From assembly GCA_028869725.1 (NCBI GenBank), contig JAGWRJ010000895.1, forward strand, positions 1 to 6,126: a DNA stretch of 6,126 bases, given 5' to 3'. Positions 1-6,046 of the stretch are shown here, piece by piece. The notes beneath the pieces are model-generated. The model saw only the letters and a list, made by a program, of their open reading frames with translations. It ran no database searches and was not told the DNA's origin. The stretch comes from Alphaproteobacteria bacterium (GTDB lineage: Bacteria > Pseudomonadota > Alphaproteobacteria > Micropepsales > Micropepsaceae). The position numbers were made by a program, and so were the translations under genes. The first letter of the stretch is position 1. Each line of letters opens with the position of its first letter.

Positions 1-160
1 ACGGGCGATGCCGGGCGGACTGTAAGTGAGGGCGGGGGCATGGGTATTGCGGGGTTGTGGTCAGGGATCCCAAGGCGCCGAGCGTCGCTGGCTCTGCGGG
101 CGAATATTCCTGGACGGGTACGGCCAATTCCAGTTTCTGGATCGACTGTCAGGAAGAGCT

Positions 161-176
161 GATCATGATCGTCATG
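161..176. promoter_or_regulatory. Overlapping palindromes, possible regulator site
   Basis: Two overlapping perfect symmetries are visible. GATCATGATC (161-170) is a 10-bp palindrome. CATGA-TCG-TCATG (164-176) has 5-bp arms around a 3-bp centre. They lie about 290 bp upstream of the first hydrolase start, which is far for a local operator, so a role at that gene is a guess. I do not recognise the site as belonging to a named regulator. Confidence 0.2.
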
Positions 177-454
177 AGATAGGCCTTCCCTGGCGAAAGG
201 CAGGCCCGGCAGATTCACGATCAGGTGCGCGCGCTGGTCCATGAGTCCATCCGTGGTGACGCCAGGTCGCCATGACGACAATACCCCCGCATGCACGGCA
301 GGGCCTCCTGTCGCCCTGATCAATGACGGGTACATAGACATACGGTGACAAGGCACACCCTTGAACGTCTCCTGTGATGAAGTGGCGAGGGGTTGGTAGG
401 ATCAGTGAGACAGATGAGAACTTCTCAGTGTTGAGGTTCAATGCAAGTCGCGAT

Positions 455-458
455 GAGG
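455..458 (+). promoter_or_regulatory. Ribosome binding site deciding the hydrolase start
   Basis: GAGG lies 8 bases before the ATG at 467. The earlier in-frame ATG codons at 374 and 377 have no purine-rich sequence before them, and the later ATG at 479 has only a weak one. This selects 467 as the start. Confidence 0.5.
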
Positions 459-466
459 CAAAGGGT

Positions 467-1351
467 ATGACGGACGAAATGTCAGAGGTAGCAAATAGGT
501 CCTGCAGCAGTGCTCCCGAGGGGCGTCTCATCGAGGCGGGGAACGGTGTAGTCCTTCATGTCCGCACGATTGGAGCGGGTCATCCGATCCTTATGATCCC
601 GTCGCTGGGTCGCGGTGTCGACGACTTCAATGCCGTTGCGCATCTCCTCGCGGCAGAGGGCTTTATGAGCATATTGCCCGAGCCACGTGGGATAGGTGGC
701 TCGTCTGGCCCGGCACCGACCGATCTCTTCGATCTGGCGGGCGATTACGCGGCGGTTTTGGCCGTCTTGTGCAGGGGGCCGGTCGATGTTGTCGGCCATG
801 CCTTTGGCAACCGCGTGGCACGAGCTCTGGCGAGTCTTGATCGCGGAGCAGTTGGTGCTCTTGCTCTGCTCGCCGGAGGCGGAAGAACGGAACTTGATCC
901 CGACATACGGGCGGCGCTGATGGGTTCGGTGTCTGAGGGGCTGAAGCCCGACCAGGAGCGCCTGGAGGATCTGCGAACCGCCTTCTTTTATCCGGGCAAT
1001 GATGCGACTGTCTGGCTGAGAGGCTGGTATCCCGCCGTGGCGGAGACGCAGCTGGCTGCGAGCGCGCGCACGCAGACCGCACGCTGGTGGACTGCCGGTG
1101 AGGCACCTGTCCTCCTCGTTCAGGCGGAGAAAGACCCGATCGCGCCAATCGGGAATGCCCAGGCCCTCCGCCGCGATATCGGCCAGCGCTTGACCCTTGT
1201 TGCGTTGAAGAAGGCGAGCCACGCCATTCTGCCCGAGCAGCCTCGGGCCGTTGCTGCACTGCTGTCCGCCTTCTTTTCCGGGAACGCAGACAGCGAAAGT
1301 CTGCAGCAACTTTCTGACCATCTGGTCGCAGGACGCAAGGCCCAGAGCTGA
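467..1351 (+). CDS. Alpha/beta hydrolase-fold protein lacking the nucleophilic serine
   Basis: This is a 294-residue cytoplasmic protein of the alpha/beta hydrolase fold, with no signal peptide. Numbered from the ATG at 467, the oxyanion-side loop after strand 3 reads MIPSLGRGVDDF (43-54) instead of the usual HG motif. PRGIGGSSGP (73-82) matches the RGxGxS turn of the fold. The nucleophile elbow is GHAFGN (110-115), with Ala112 (codon gcc at 800-802) where Ser, Asp or Cys is expected. The acid and base of a triad are present: Asp223 in VQAEKDPIAP and His252 in KKASHAILP. The remainder is intact and of normal length, so this looks like a maintained gene, not a decayed one. From memory, PSLGRG together with GHAFGN recurs in uncharacterised proteobacterial homologues; I could not check this. 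A start at 374 would add 31 residues unrelated to the fold and lacks a ribosome site. The reaction and substrate are unknown. The gene lies 486 bp upstream of a TonB-dependent receptor on the same strand. Confidence 0.9.
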   Translation: MTDEMSEVANRSCSSAPEGRLIEAGNGVVLHVRTIGAGHPILMIPSLGRGVDDFNAVAHLLAAEGFMSILPEPRGIGGSSGPAPTDLFDLAGDYAAVLAVLCRGPVDVVGHAFGNRVARALASLDRGAVGALALLAGGGRTELDPDIRAALMGSVSEGLKPDQERLEDLRTAFFYPGNDATVWLRGWYPAVAETQLAASARTQTARWWTAGEAPVLLVQAEKDPIAPIGNAQALRRDIGQRLTLVALKKASHAILPEQPRAVAALLSAFFSGNADSESLQQLSDHLVAGRKAQS

Positions 1352-1388
1352 GTCGTGCGGTGCGCCGCTACGCCAAAGATGGAATGAC

Positions 1389-1427
1389 GCGCCCTGTAGG
1401 GACGAAGTGCAGACTGTGCACGGGCGC
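1389..1427. other. Nested stem-loop after the first hydrolase
   Basis: The outer arms GCGCCC (1389-1394) and GGGCGC (1422-1427) enclose inner arms GTGCA (1407-1411) and TGCAC (1417-1421) with a GACTG loop. The two stems abut on the 3' side and are separated on the 5' side by a 12-base bulge that itself contains most of CCCTGTAGGG. It starts 38 bases after the hydrolase stop and has no T-run, so it is more likely a 3'-end structure than a classical intrinsic terminator. Chance is possible in GC-rich DNA. Confidence 0.3.
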
Positions 1428-1490
1428 TCGGAGCTTATCCTGATCCTGATAGCTCTTCTTCTTCCGGGGGCGAAGAGGGTTTCGGGGAAG

Positions 1491-1527
1491 GGCGCCAGGA
1501 GCTGATTTTCTGGGCTTGAGATTTTTT
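1491..1527 (+). terminator. Possible weak intrinsic terminator
   Basis: An imperfect stem pairs 1491-1498 with 1510-1516 (seven pairs, one of them a G-U wobble, with a one-base bulge at 1494) around an 11-base loop. It is followed after five bases by six T residues (1522-1527). The gap between stem and T-run and the large loop make it a weak candidate. Its position, about 140 bp past the first hydrolase and well before the receptor, would separate the two genes transcriptionally. Confidence 0.3.
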
Positions 1528-1691
1528 GAGGCCGCGCTCCAGGCAGGGTGACAACACGTTGGCCTTGTGCGCGTGGCACTCACCTCCGCAGCATCGTCCG
1601 GGTTGATCATCGCAGTCACAATCCGCGACCGACAGCTGGGCTTGCGCGCATGTAGGCGTGGAAGGCGGCGTGCGGTCCTCGGCTTACGCAC

Positions 1692-1718
1692 TTGGCGCCA
1701 GCTGGTCACTTTCGCCAA
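1692..1718. promoter_or_regulatory. Inverted repeat upstream of the receptor, possible operator
   Basis: TTGGCG (1692-1697) and CGCCAA (1713-1718) form a perfect inverted repeat with 15 bases between. Inside and overlapping it lie two further perfect 8-bp palindromes, TGGCGCCA (1693-1700) and CCAGCTGG (1698-1705). The words GCGCC and AGCTG recur just downstream at about 1722-1734. It lies about 120 bp before the receptor ATG, a plausible operator position. I cannot assign a regulator family. Substrate-specific control of such receptors is common, so a binding site here would be expected, but this one is inferred only from symmetry. Confidence 0.3.
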
Positions 1719-1823
1719 ATAGCGCCGTCAGCTGCGTCATTGTCCCATCCATTTCTGCAGTGCCGTATTCCCCCGCCGGCTGAGAACCCGACGAAGAGGT
1801 CGCGGCCTACGTCACTGAACGCA

Positions 1824-1833
1824 AGAGGGGGGA
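1824..1833 (+). promoter_or_regulatory. Strong ribosome binding site of the receptor
   Basis: AGAGGGGGGA at 1824-1833 is a long purine run ending four bases before the ATG at 1838; its AGAGG part leaves nine bases. It supports this start, which also gives a complete signal peptide. Confidence 0.7.
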
Positions 1834-1837
1834 GAAA

Positions 1838-4093
1838 ATGAAACGCCATCAGATAACCAGAACCGTGCGCGGCCTTGGGCTGGGTGCCGCCGCCTTGCTC
1901 GGGGGATGCCTTGTTTCAGCGCAGGCATCGGCGCAAAGCCAAACCCAGGGGACGGCCGCCAGCCAGACCGGGCAGAGCTCGCGCGCCACCCTGAAAAGCG
2001 CCCTCGACGACACCCAGATCGAAACGGTGGTGGTGACTGCCGAAAAGCGTGCCGAAAAGCTGCAAAGCGTTCCGATCGCGATCGCAGCGTTTGCCGGTCA
2101 CACCCTGCAGCATGCCGGTGTCAACTCGGTAAGCCAGCTTGATCTGCTGTCGCCGAGCCTGCAGTACGGTACCCGTTCTGGCAACATATTCATCGCCATC
2201 CGCGGTATCGGCCAGGAAGGCCAGGACATCGGCAGCCAGCCCGGCGTAGTGGTCTCGCTGGACGGTGTGCCGCTACTGAATAATTTCATGATGGATCCGA
2301 CGTTCCTCGACGTTCAGCGCGTGGAGGTCCTGAGGGGCCCCCAAGGCACGTTCGAGGGCATGAACGCCCTTGGTGGCGCGATCAATATCTATAGCAATGT
2401 TCCGACCGACAGATATGAAGGGGGATTGTCCGCCACCGTGGGCAACTATTCCCGCTTTGGGCTTAAGGGATACGTCAATATCCCCCTTGTCTCTAACCGT
2501 CTCCTGGCCCGCATCGCCTTCCAGACAGATCGTGCTGATGGCTGGCTGAAGAATGGCTATCTCGGCACGCGCAACAACAATACGGATCTTACCGAGGTCC
2601 GCGGCTCGCTTCTGGCCAAGATTTCCCACAACTTTACGGTTCGCGCGATTATCGAGCATACACGGGATCGCAGTAACCCGGCGTTCTCGATCCTTATAGG
2701 CCGCGCACGTCCCGATGTGCCCACGCTGTCCCAGGCGCTCGGCCTGCCCCAGAACAATATTCAGGACCTGACTGCCTATTTCAACACGCGCAATCTTCGT
2801 GACGTGAAAGATTTCAGGTCCACCATCATCGCCAACTGGCAGGCGGCGCCCAATCTTGATATTGTGTCCACTACCGGGTTCATCGAGCATGATATCCGTA
2901 TGACCAATCTCGACGTCGATCTGACGACGTTGAATCTCTACTCCTTTCCCTTCATTGGCATCTATTCCAAGGAGTTTACCCAGGAACTGACGGCCAATGC
3001 CAATTTTGGGCGCCGGGCCCAGCTCACCGCCGGTGCCTTCTATATGCACGGCAACTCAAGCGAGCCGCTGTATCTTGCCACCGCCACGGACAACAGCGCC
3101 TTTGTCTATCATCCCAATGAAAAGCTCAATTCCTATGCGCTATACGCGCAGTTCCGCTACTCCCTAACGAGAAAGCTGCGGGCGACGTTCGGCGGACGAT
3201 ACACGATCGTCGACAAGTCCTTTTACATGGACGCGGATATCCTGGGCTTCCCTTTCATCAACCGGGCCAAGGATTCCTGGAGTTCATTCACTCCGCGCTT
3301 TGTCCTCGACTATACCCCGCGCAAGAACGTCATGGTTTATGCGAGCGTATCCAAGGGCTTCAAGGCGGGCGGCTTCAATACGCTGGGTGATGTGTCAAAG
3401 CCGGTGAACATCTTCAACCCGGAATATGTGTGGAACTACGAAGCCGGTACCAAGTCCGAATTCTTCAACAAGAGACTGAGCCTCGATCTGGACGGATTCT
3501 ATGACAATTACACCAATGTCCAGCAGACGGTGTTCAGAACTAATCTGCAAACAGGCGTGCGGTACCCCGAGGTGGATAACGTTGCCTCTGCGACGATCAA
3601 GGGTATTGAGCTGTCCTATGAAGCCATTCCCTATCCGGGATTGACGGTGTCCGGATCTGCCACACGTCTTTTCGCAACCTATGGACAGTTTTACAGCATC
3701 GATCCAATCTATCCGGAACTGGGCAACCAGAACCTCTCCGGCAAGCGCATGACGCAGGCACCGAAGTGGCAGTTCAGCATGGCTGGGGCCTATAATTTCC
3801 TGGTCTCCGACCAGGTGATGATGACCTTGCGCGCTGACTACAAGTGGCAGAGCAAGGTCTATTTTGACATCTACAATGACGCCCTCGACACGCGTGGCGC
3901 CTATGGCCTGCTCAACGGATCGGTTGCGCTCGCCACAGTGGACGGAGATTGGTCACTCACCGCGTGGGTGCACAATGCCTTCGATAAGCGCTATGTCAGC
4001 GACATGAACATGTCGCCGAGTGCCAATCCGGCCCGGGCAGGATCACTTGGCTTGCCGCGGATGTATGGTCTTACGCTCCACTACCACTTCTAG
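1838..4093 (+). CDS. TonB-dependent outer-membrane receptor
   Basis: This 751-residue protein should be an outer-membrane active transporter driven by TonB-ExbBD. Residues 1-32 form a signal peptide: basic start (KRHQITRTVR), hydrophobic core (GLGLGAAALLGG) and a likely cleavage after ASA. A Gln/Ser/Thr-rich linker follows, then the TonB box region IETVVVTAEKR (61-71). The plug domain spans about 75-190, with SVPIAIAAF, IRGIG, VVVSLDGVPLLN and the conserved VEVLRGPQGTFEGMNALGGAINI segment. The barrel follows to the end, with the typical FTPRFVLDYTP (484-494), SKGFKAGGFN (505-514), EAGTKSEFFNKRLSLDLDGFY and HNAFDKRYVSD (712-722) elements. It ends in GLTLHYHF with a terminal Phe, as expected for barrel insertion. 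Length and organisation are those of sphingomonad-type receptors for organic substrates, not of a recognisable siderophore-specific member. The substrate cannot be read from sequence. Genes for hydrolases on both sides suggest an ester- or lactone-type compound, which is an inference. Confidence 0.96.
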   Translation: MKRHQITRTVRGLGLGAAALLGGCLVSAQASAQSQTQGTAASQTGQSSRATLKSALDDTQIETVVVTAEKRAEKLQSVPIAIAAFAGHTLQHAGVNSVSQLDLLSPSLQYGTRSGNIFIAIRGIGQEGQDIGSQPGVVVSLDGVPLLNNFMMDPTFLDVQRVEVLRGPQGTFEGMNALGGAINIYSNVPTDRYEGGLSATVGNYSRFGLKGYVNIPLVSNRLLARIAFQTDRADGWLKNGYLGTRNNNTDLTEVRGSLLAKISHNFTVRAIIEHTRDRSNPAFSILIGRARPDVPTLSQALGLPQNNIQDLTAYFNTRNLRDVKDFRSTIIANWQAAPNLDIVSTTGFIEHDIRMTNLDVDLTTLNLYSFPFIGIYSKEFTQELTANANFGRRAQLTAGAFYMHGNSSEPLYLATATDNSAFVYHPNEKLNSYALYAQFRYSLTRKLRATFGGRYTIVDKSFYMDADILGFPFINRAKDSWSSFTPRFVLDYTPRKNVMVYASVSKGFKAGGFNTLGDVSKPVNIFNPEYVWNYEAGTKSEFFNKRLSLDLDGFYDNYTNVQQTVFRTNLQTGVRYPEVDNVASATIKGIELSYEAIPYPGLTVSGSATRLFATYGQFYSIDPIYPELGNQNLSGKRMTQAPKWQFSMAGAYNFLVSDQVMMTLRADYKWQSKVYFDIYNDALDTRGAYGLLNGSVALATVDGDWSLTAWVHNAFDKRYVSDMNMSPSANPARAGSLGLPRMYGLTLHYHF

Positions 4094-4126
4094 CCTGTCC
4101 GGAAGCGGTGGATTTAAGTTCCTTGA

Positions 4127-4167
4127 CGCGGCGAACCTCAGGCTTTGGATGCCTGAAGTTCGTCGCG
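4127..4167. terminator. Long stem-loop just after the receptor, likely 3'-end structure
   Basis: Arms 4127-4143 and 4151-4167 pair over 17 positions: 15 Watson-Crick pairs, one G-T wobble (4131/4163) and one C-A mismatch (4137/4157), with a 7-base loop TTTGGAT. It starts 33 bases past the receptor stop. There is no T-run on either side in either direction, so it does not meet the classical intrinsic-terminator rule. It could still end transcription with Rho, protect the receptor mRNA 3' end, or be a dispersed palindromic repeat. The pairing is seen directly; the role is inferred. Confidence 0.45.
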
Positions 4168-4527
4168 AAGGGCATGTGGGAAGACGCGGCGACCTGCGGT
4201 GGCCTGGGGGCGGACGCTCGCGTCGCGGTGGTTGAAAGCTCGAAGACGCGCGCCAGAGCCGCCCGTGTGTGGCATGCTTCGGCTTCGAAAGGCCGCAGGA
4301 TAGGGTTCTCACACCAGGGGCGAAGGGCCTGCGTGGCGCTGAACTGCATGATGGCGGTCGGAAGCCTCATGGGTGAACGGGATATGGGGTGAGCTTGTGG
4401 TCTGCCGAGTACCTCAGATCGCCGGCGGTCGCATTGGGGCGCAGGATTGAGGAGAAGGGTGCCGCAGACCAAGGGAGAAGGCAGCTTCGCTTGAAGCAGG
4501 TGCCCGCGGTGCGCGAAATGATCCCTC

Positions 4528-4533
4528 AGAGGA
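4528..4533 (+). promoter_or_regulatory. Ribosome binding site of the esterase
   Basis: AGAGGA ends nine bases before the ATG at 4543. The alternative in-frame ATG at 4558 has no comparable site, so 4543 is preferred. The two choices differ by only five residues. Confidence 0.5.
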
Positions 4534-4542
4534 TGGTGGTAG

Positions 4543-5466
4543 ATGCACGGCAGAATAATGAGCGAGAGAGTAGAGAGCTCGAACGTACCGGGGGAGGTTG
4601 CGGCCAGCATCTATCTGCCGGAAGGCTATGGTGAACTCCCTCAGGAGCTTTATCCGCTTTTGCTGCTTTTGCACGGTGGAGATGGAAGTGAGCAGGATCT
4701 GCTGCGCTTTGCGCCCGTCATCGATGCGGCGATAGCCGAGGGGAGAATCCCGCCGCTCGTTGTGGTGATGCCGGGGGCGCGCCGATCCCTCTACATGGAT
4801 TACAGGGATGGCTCCGAGAAATGGGAAAGCTTCATCGTCTCTGACCTGCTGCCTCAGATGCGAAGCAGAATGCGCATTTCAGGCCAAAGACGGCACACCT
4901 GCATCGGTGGATACTCGATGGGCGGGTTGGGGAGCCTCCGCCTGGCCTTCAAGCATCCGGACATTTTTGGCACCGTGGCGAGCCTTGAACCAGCGATTGA
5001 GCCGGCTCTGTGCTGGCAGGAGGTCGGCCCGCGTGTGCTGTTCTGGCGTCCGCAGGCCTTCATGGAAGGGATATTCGGCTCACCTATCGATGCTGACTAT
5101 TGGGCTGCGAATAACCCCGCCACCATTGCCAGGCGCGATCCATCCCGTTTGCTCGATCTTGGGATCTACCTTGAAGTCGGTGATCAGGACATGTTGTACC
5201 TGCATGAGGGTACAGAACTCCTGCATCGCATTCTGTTTGACGCAGGGATTAGCCATGAATACAGGCTCGTTCGTGGTGCCGAGCATGTTGGACCATCCCT
5301 AAACGCGCGCATTGCGGACGCACTTGGGTTCATGGGCCGCCAGCTTGCAGCCCCGAACTGGATAGATGAGAAGGTCCTGGAAGTCCGCGCGATCATGGAC
5401 GCGAAGAAGCGTGCCGTGGGAATGCCATTGGATGGAGCTGACCCGCGGCGGATCCGAGGGAGCTGA
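4543..5466 (+). CDS. Alpha/beta-fold esterase (PF00756, esterase D-like)
   Basis: This 307-residue protein is predicted to be a cytoplasmic serine esterase; it has no signal peptide or membrane segment. The start of the fold reads ASIYLPEGYG (21-30), then LLLLLHGGDG (39-48) carrying the HGG oxyanion motif, and PPLVVVMPGARRS (70-82). YMDYRDGSEKWESFIVSDLLP (84-104) is the typical stretch ahead of the active site in this family. The nucleophile elbow is GYSMGG (123-128), Ser125, codon tcg at 4915-4917. The acid is probably Asp214 in LEVGDQDMLYL, and the base His248 in RGAEHVGPS. The catalytic set is therefore complete. After the fold, residues about 270-307 form a charged tail (helix-like IDEKVLEVRAIMDAKKRA) beyond the usual end. 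Family members hydrolyse S-formylglutathione, acyl or sugar esters, but this one lacks features that would settle the substrate. It follows the receptor on the same strand after 449 bp. It may cleave the imported compound or a later intermediate; this is inference. Confidence 0.93.
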   Translation: MHGRIMSERVESSNVPGEVAASIYLPEGYGELPQELYPLLLLLHGGDGSEQDLLRFAPVIDAAIAEGRIPPLVVVMPGARRSLYMDYRDGSEKWESFIVSDLLPQMRSRMRISGQRRHTCIGGYSMGGLGSLRLAFKHPDIFGTVASLEPAIEPALCWQEVGPRVLFWRPQAFMEGIFGSPIDADYWAANNPATIARRDPSRLLDLGIYLEVGDQDMLYLHEGTELLHRILFDAGISHEYRLVRGAEHVGPSLNARIADALGFMGRQLAAPNWIDEKVLEVRAIMDAKKRAVGMPLDGADPRRIRGS

Positions 5467-5483
5467 GGGCTTTGGGTTTGGTG

Positions 5484-5546
5484 GCAGCGAGCTGCGCCAG
5501 GCGGCGACGAGTGTCGTCATTCTGCGGGCGCGCGCCCGTGTCGGGC
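5484..5546. other. Cluster of hairpins after the esterase
   Basis: Consecutive small symmetries follow the esterase stop: GCAGC-GA-GCTGC (5484-5495), GACGA-GTG-TCGTC (5506-5518), the perfect palindrome CGGGCGCGCGCCCG (5525-5538), and GCCCG-TGT-CGGGC (5534-5546). The last two share the arm at 5534-5538, so they are mutually exclusive foldings. No T-run follows. This may be a structured mRNA 3' end or a Rho-dependent termination zone; high GC content makes some of these expected by chance. Confidence 0.3.
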
Positions 5547-5991
5547 TGGGGTTGGCCGGCATAAGTCTTGACTTGGTTTGGTCACGGCGAGACGCCAGTG
5601 TCCCCTGCCGAATGCTGATCAGAAGATGGCTCCTCCGGCCAAGGTGTCTGATCCCAAAGCGTGACGGCGTGCTGCACTCGCGTCCATGACAGGTCGCATC
5701 GCAGCAGAAGGCGGACTGAAAGTGACAATCTGGCTTTCGATTCCAATGTCGCAGCGAAGGCAAAATCTCTTCACGCCGAAACACCATCGGATCATATTCG
5801 ATCAGGAAGCCGCAAGATGCATGCTGCCACGCTTCTGCGACAACGCTAGTAGTACGTGAACAGCTCAGGCGATGCGCCGCCCAGTCCTCGCCGCCGGCTT
5901 TCGGGCCAATGCTTGGCGGCTATCGAACTCCAGCCGTGCAGGTCAAATCTCGATAGGAGGCCAAAGCTCGCGACTTCACAATTATTGCTGG

Positions 5992-6012
5992 AAAAATCTT
6001 TGCGGTAAAGAT
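5992..6012 (-). terminator. Possible weak terminator for leftward transcription
   Basis: ATCTTT (5996-6001) and AAAGAT (6007-6012) form a perfect 6-bp stem with a GCGGT loop. Read on the - strand, the stem runs straight into a T-run formed by the A residues at 5992-5996. The stem is AT-rich and thus weak. It would serve a gene entering from beyond the right edge, which cannot be seen. Confidence 0.2.
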
Positions 6013-6046
6013 GATCCATCTGTTCAATTCAGGCAGCAAATGCTGA

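Larger units (their letters stand above)
1..466. other. Unassigned upstream region
   Basis: I see no convincing gene here. Frame 2 is open from the left edge and ends at the stop at 23-25, reading RAMPGGL; this could be the last codons of an upstream gene, but seven residues are too few to support a call. Frame 1 is open from the edge to a stop at 160-162, with a basic, low-complexity translation that resembles no family I know. A small perfect hairpin lies at 129-141 (TCCAG, loop TTT, CTGGA). A palindromic cluster at 161-176 is listed separately. No clear sigma-70 promoter stands out; TAGGAT at 397-402 resembles a -10 box but lacks a good -35 partner. The stretch just before 467 is the leader of the first hydrolase. 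Confidence 0.5.
1352..1837. other. Intergenic region between hydrolase and receptor
   Basis: This 486-bp gap holds no gene I can support. The reading frames on either strand give basic, Pro/Arg/Ser-rich translations without recognisable motifs. It contains a nested stem-loop (1389-1427), a weak CTCTTC/GAAGAG hairpin (1453-1458 with 1472-1477), a possible terminator (1491-1527) and an inverted repeat (1692-1718). The last 100 bases should include the receptor promoter. TTGTCC at 1740-1745 resembles a -35 box, but the nearest -10-like sequence (TATTCC at 1766-1771) is 20 bases away, so I do not call it. Confidence 0.5.
4094..4542. other. Intergenic region between receptor and esterase
   Basis: This 449-bp gap starts with a long stem-loop (4127-4167). 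In the + frame beginning at GTG 4108, about 4153-4285 has codons ending mostly in G or C, as in the flanking genes, and the frame stays open to the stop at 4390-4392. The translation (for example GLGADARVAVVESSKTRARA) matches no family I know and the candidate has no ribosome site, so it is not called a gene. It might be a remnant. A small perfect hairpin GCTTC-GCTT-GAAGC lies at 4484-4497. No clear promoter for the esterase was found. Confidence 0.45.

Noticed and set aside
1..162. Open frame from the left edge as the end of an upstream gene
   Set aside because: The translation is Gly/Arg/Ser-rich with no motif. Frame 2, ending at 25, is equally possible, and neither can be supported.
374..466. 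N-terminal extension of the first hydrolase to the ATG at 374
   Set aside because: There is no ribosome site before 374, the added 31 residues have no relation to the fold, and the ATG at 467 has a well-spaced GAGG.
482..1579. Long - strand open frame (365 codons) antisense to the first hydrolase, and a second one at 663-1259
   Set aside because: The + strand frame has clear fold motifs. The antisense translations are Arg/Ser/Pro-rich without motifs, as expected for shadows in GC-rich DNA.
1740..1771. Sigma-70-like promoter TTGTCC ... TATTCC before the receptor
   Set aside because: The 20-base spacing is too long and both hexamers are poor matches.
1895..1912. Lipobox-like LGGC (residues 21-24) in the receptor signal peptide
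   Set aside because: A standard ASA cleavage site follows at residues 30-32, and receptors of this type are normally cleaved by signal peptidase I. Gly-Gly before Cys is a poor lipobox.
2273..3049. 258-codon - strand open frame inside the receptor
   Set aside because: It lies wholly antisense to conserved receptor sequence and has no recognisable domain or ribosome site.
4071..4610. 179-codon - strand open frame across the receptor-esterase gap
   Set aside because: It overlaps the ends of both flanking genes, has a composition typical of spurious frames (Ser/Pro/Arg/Ala-rich) and shows no motif.
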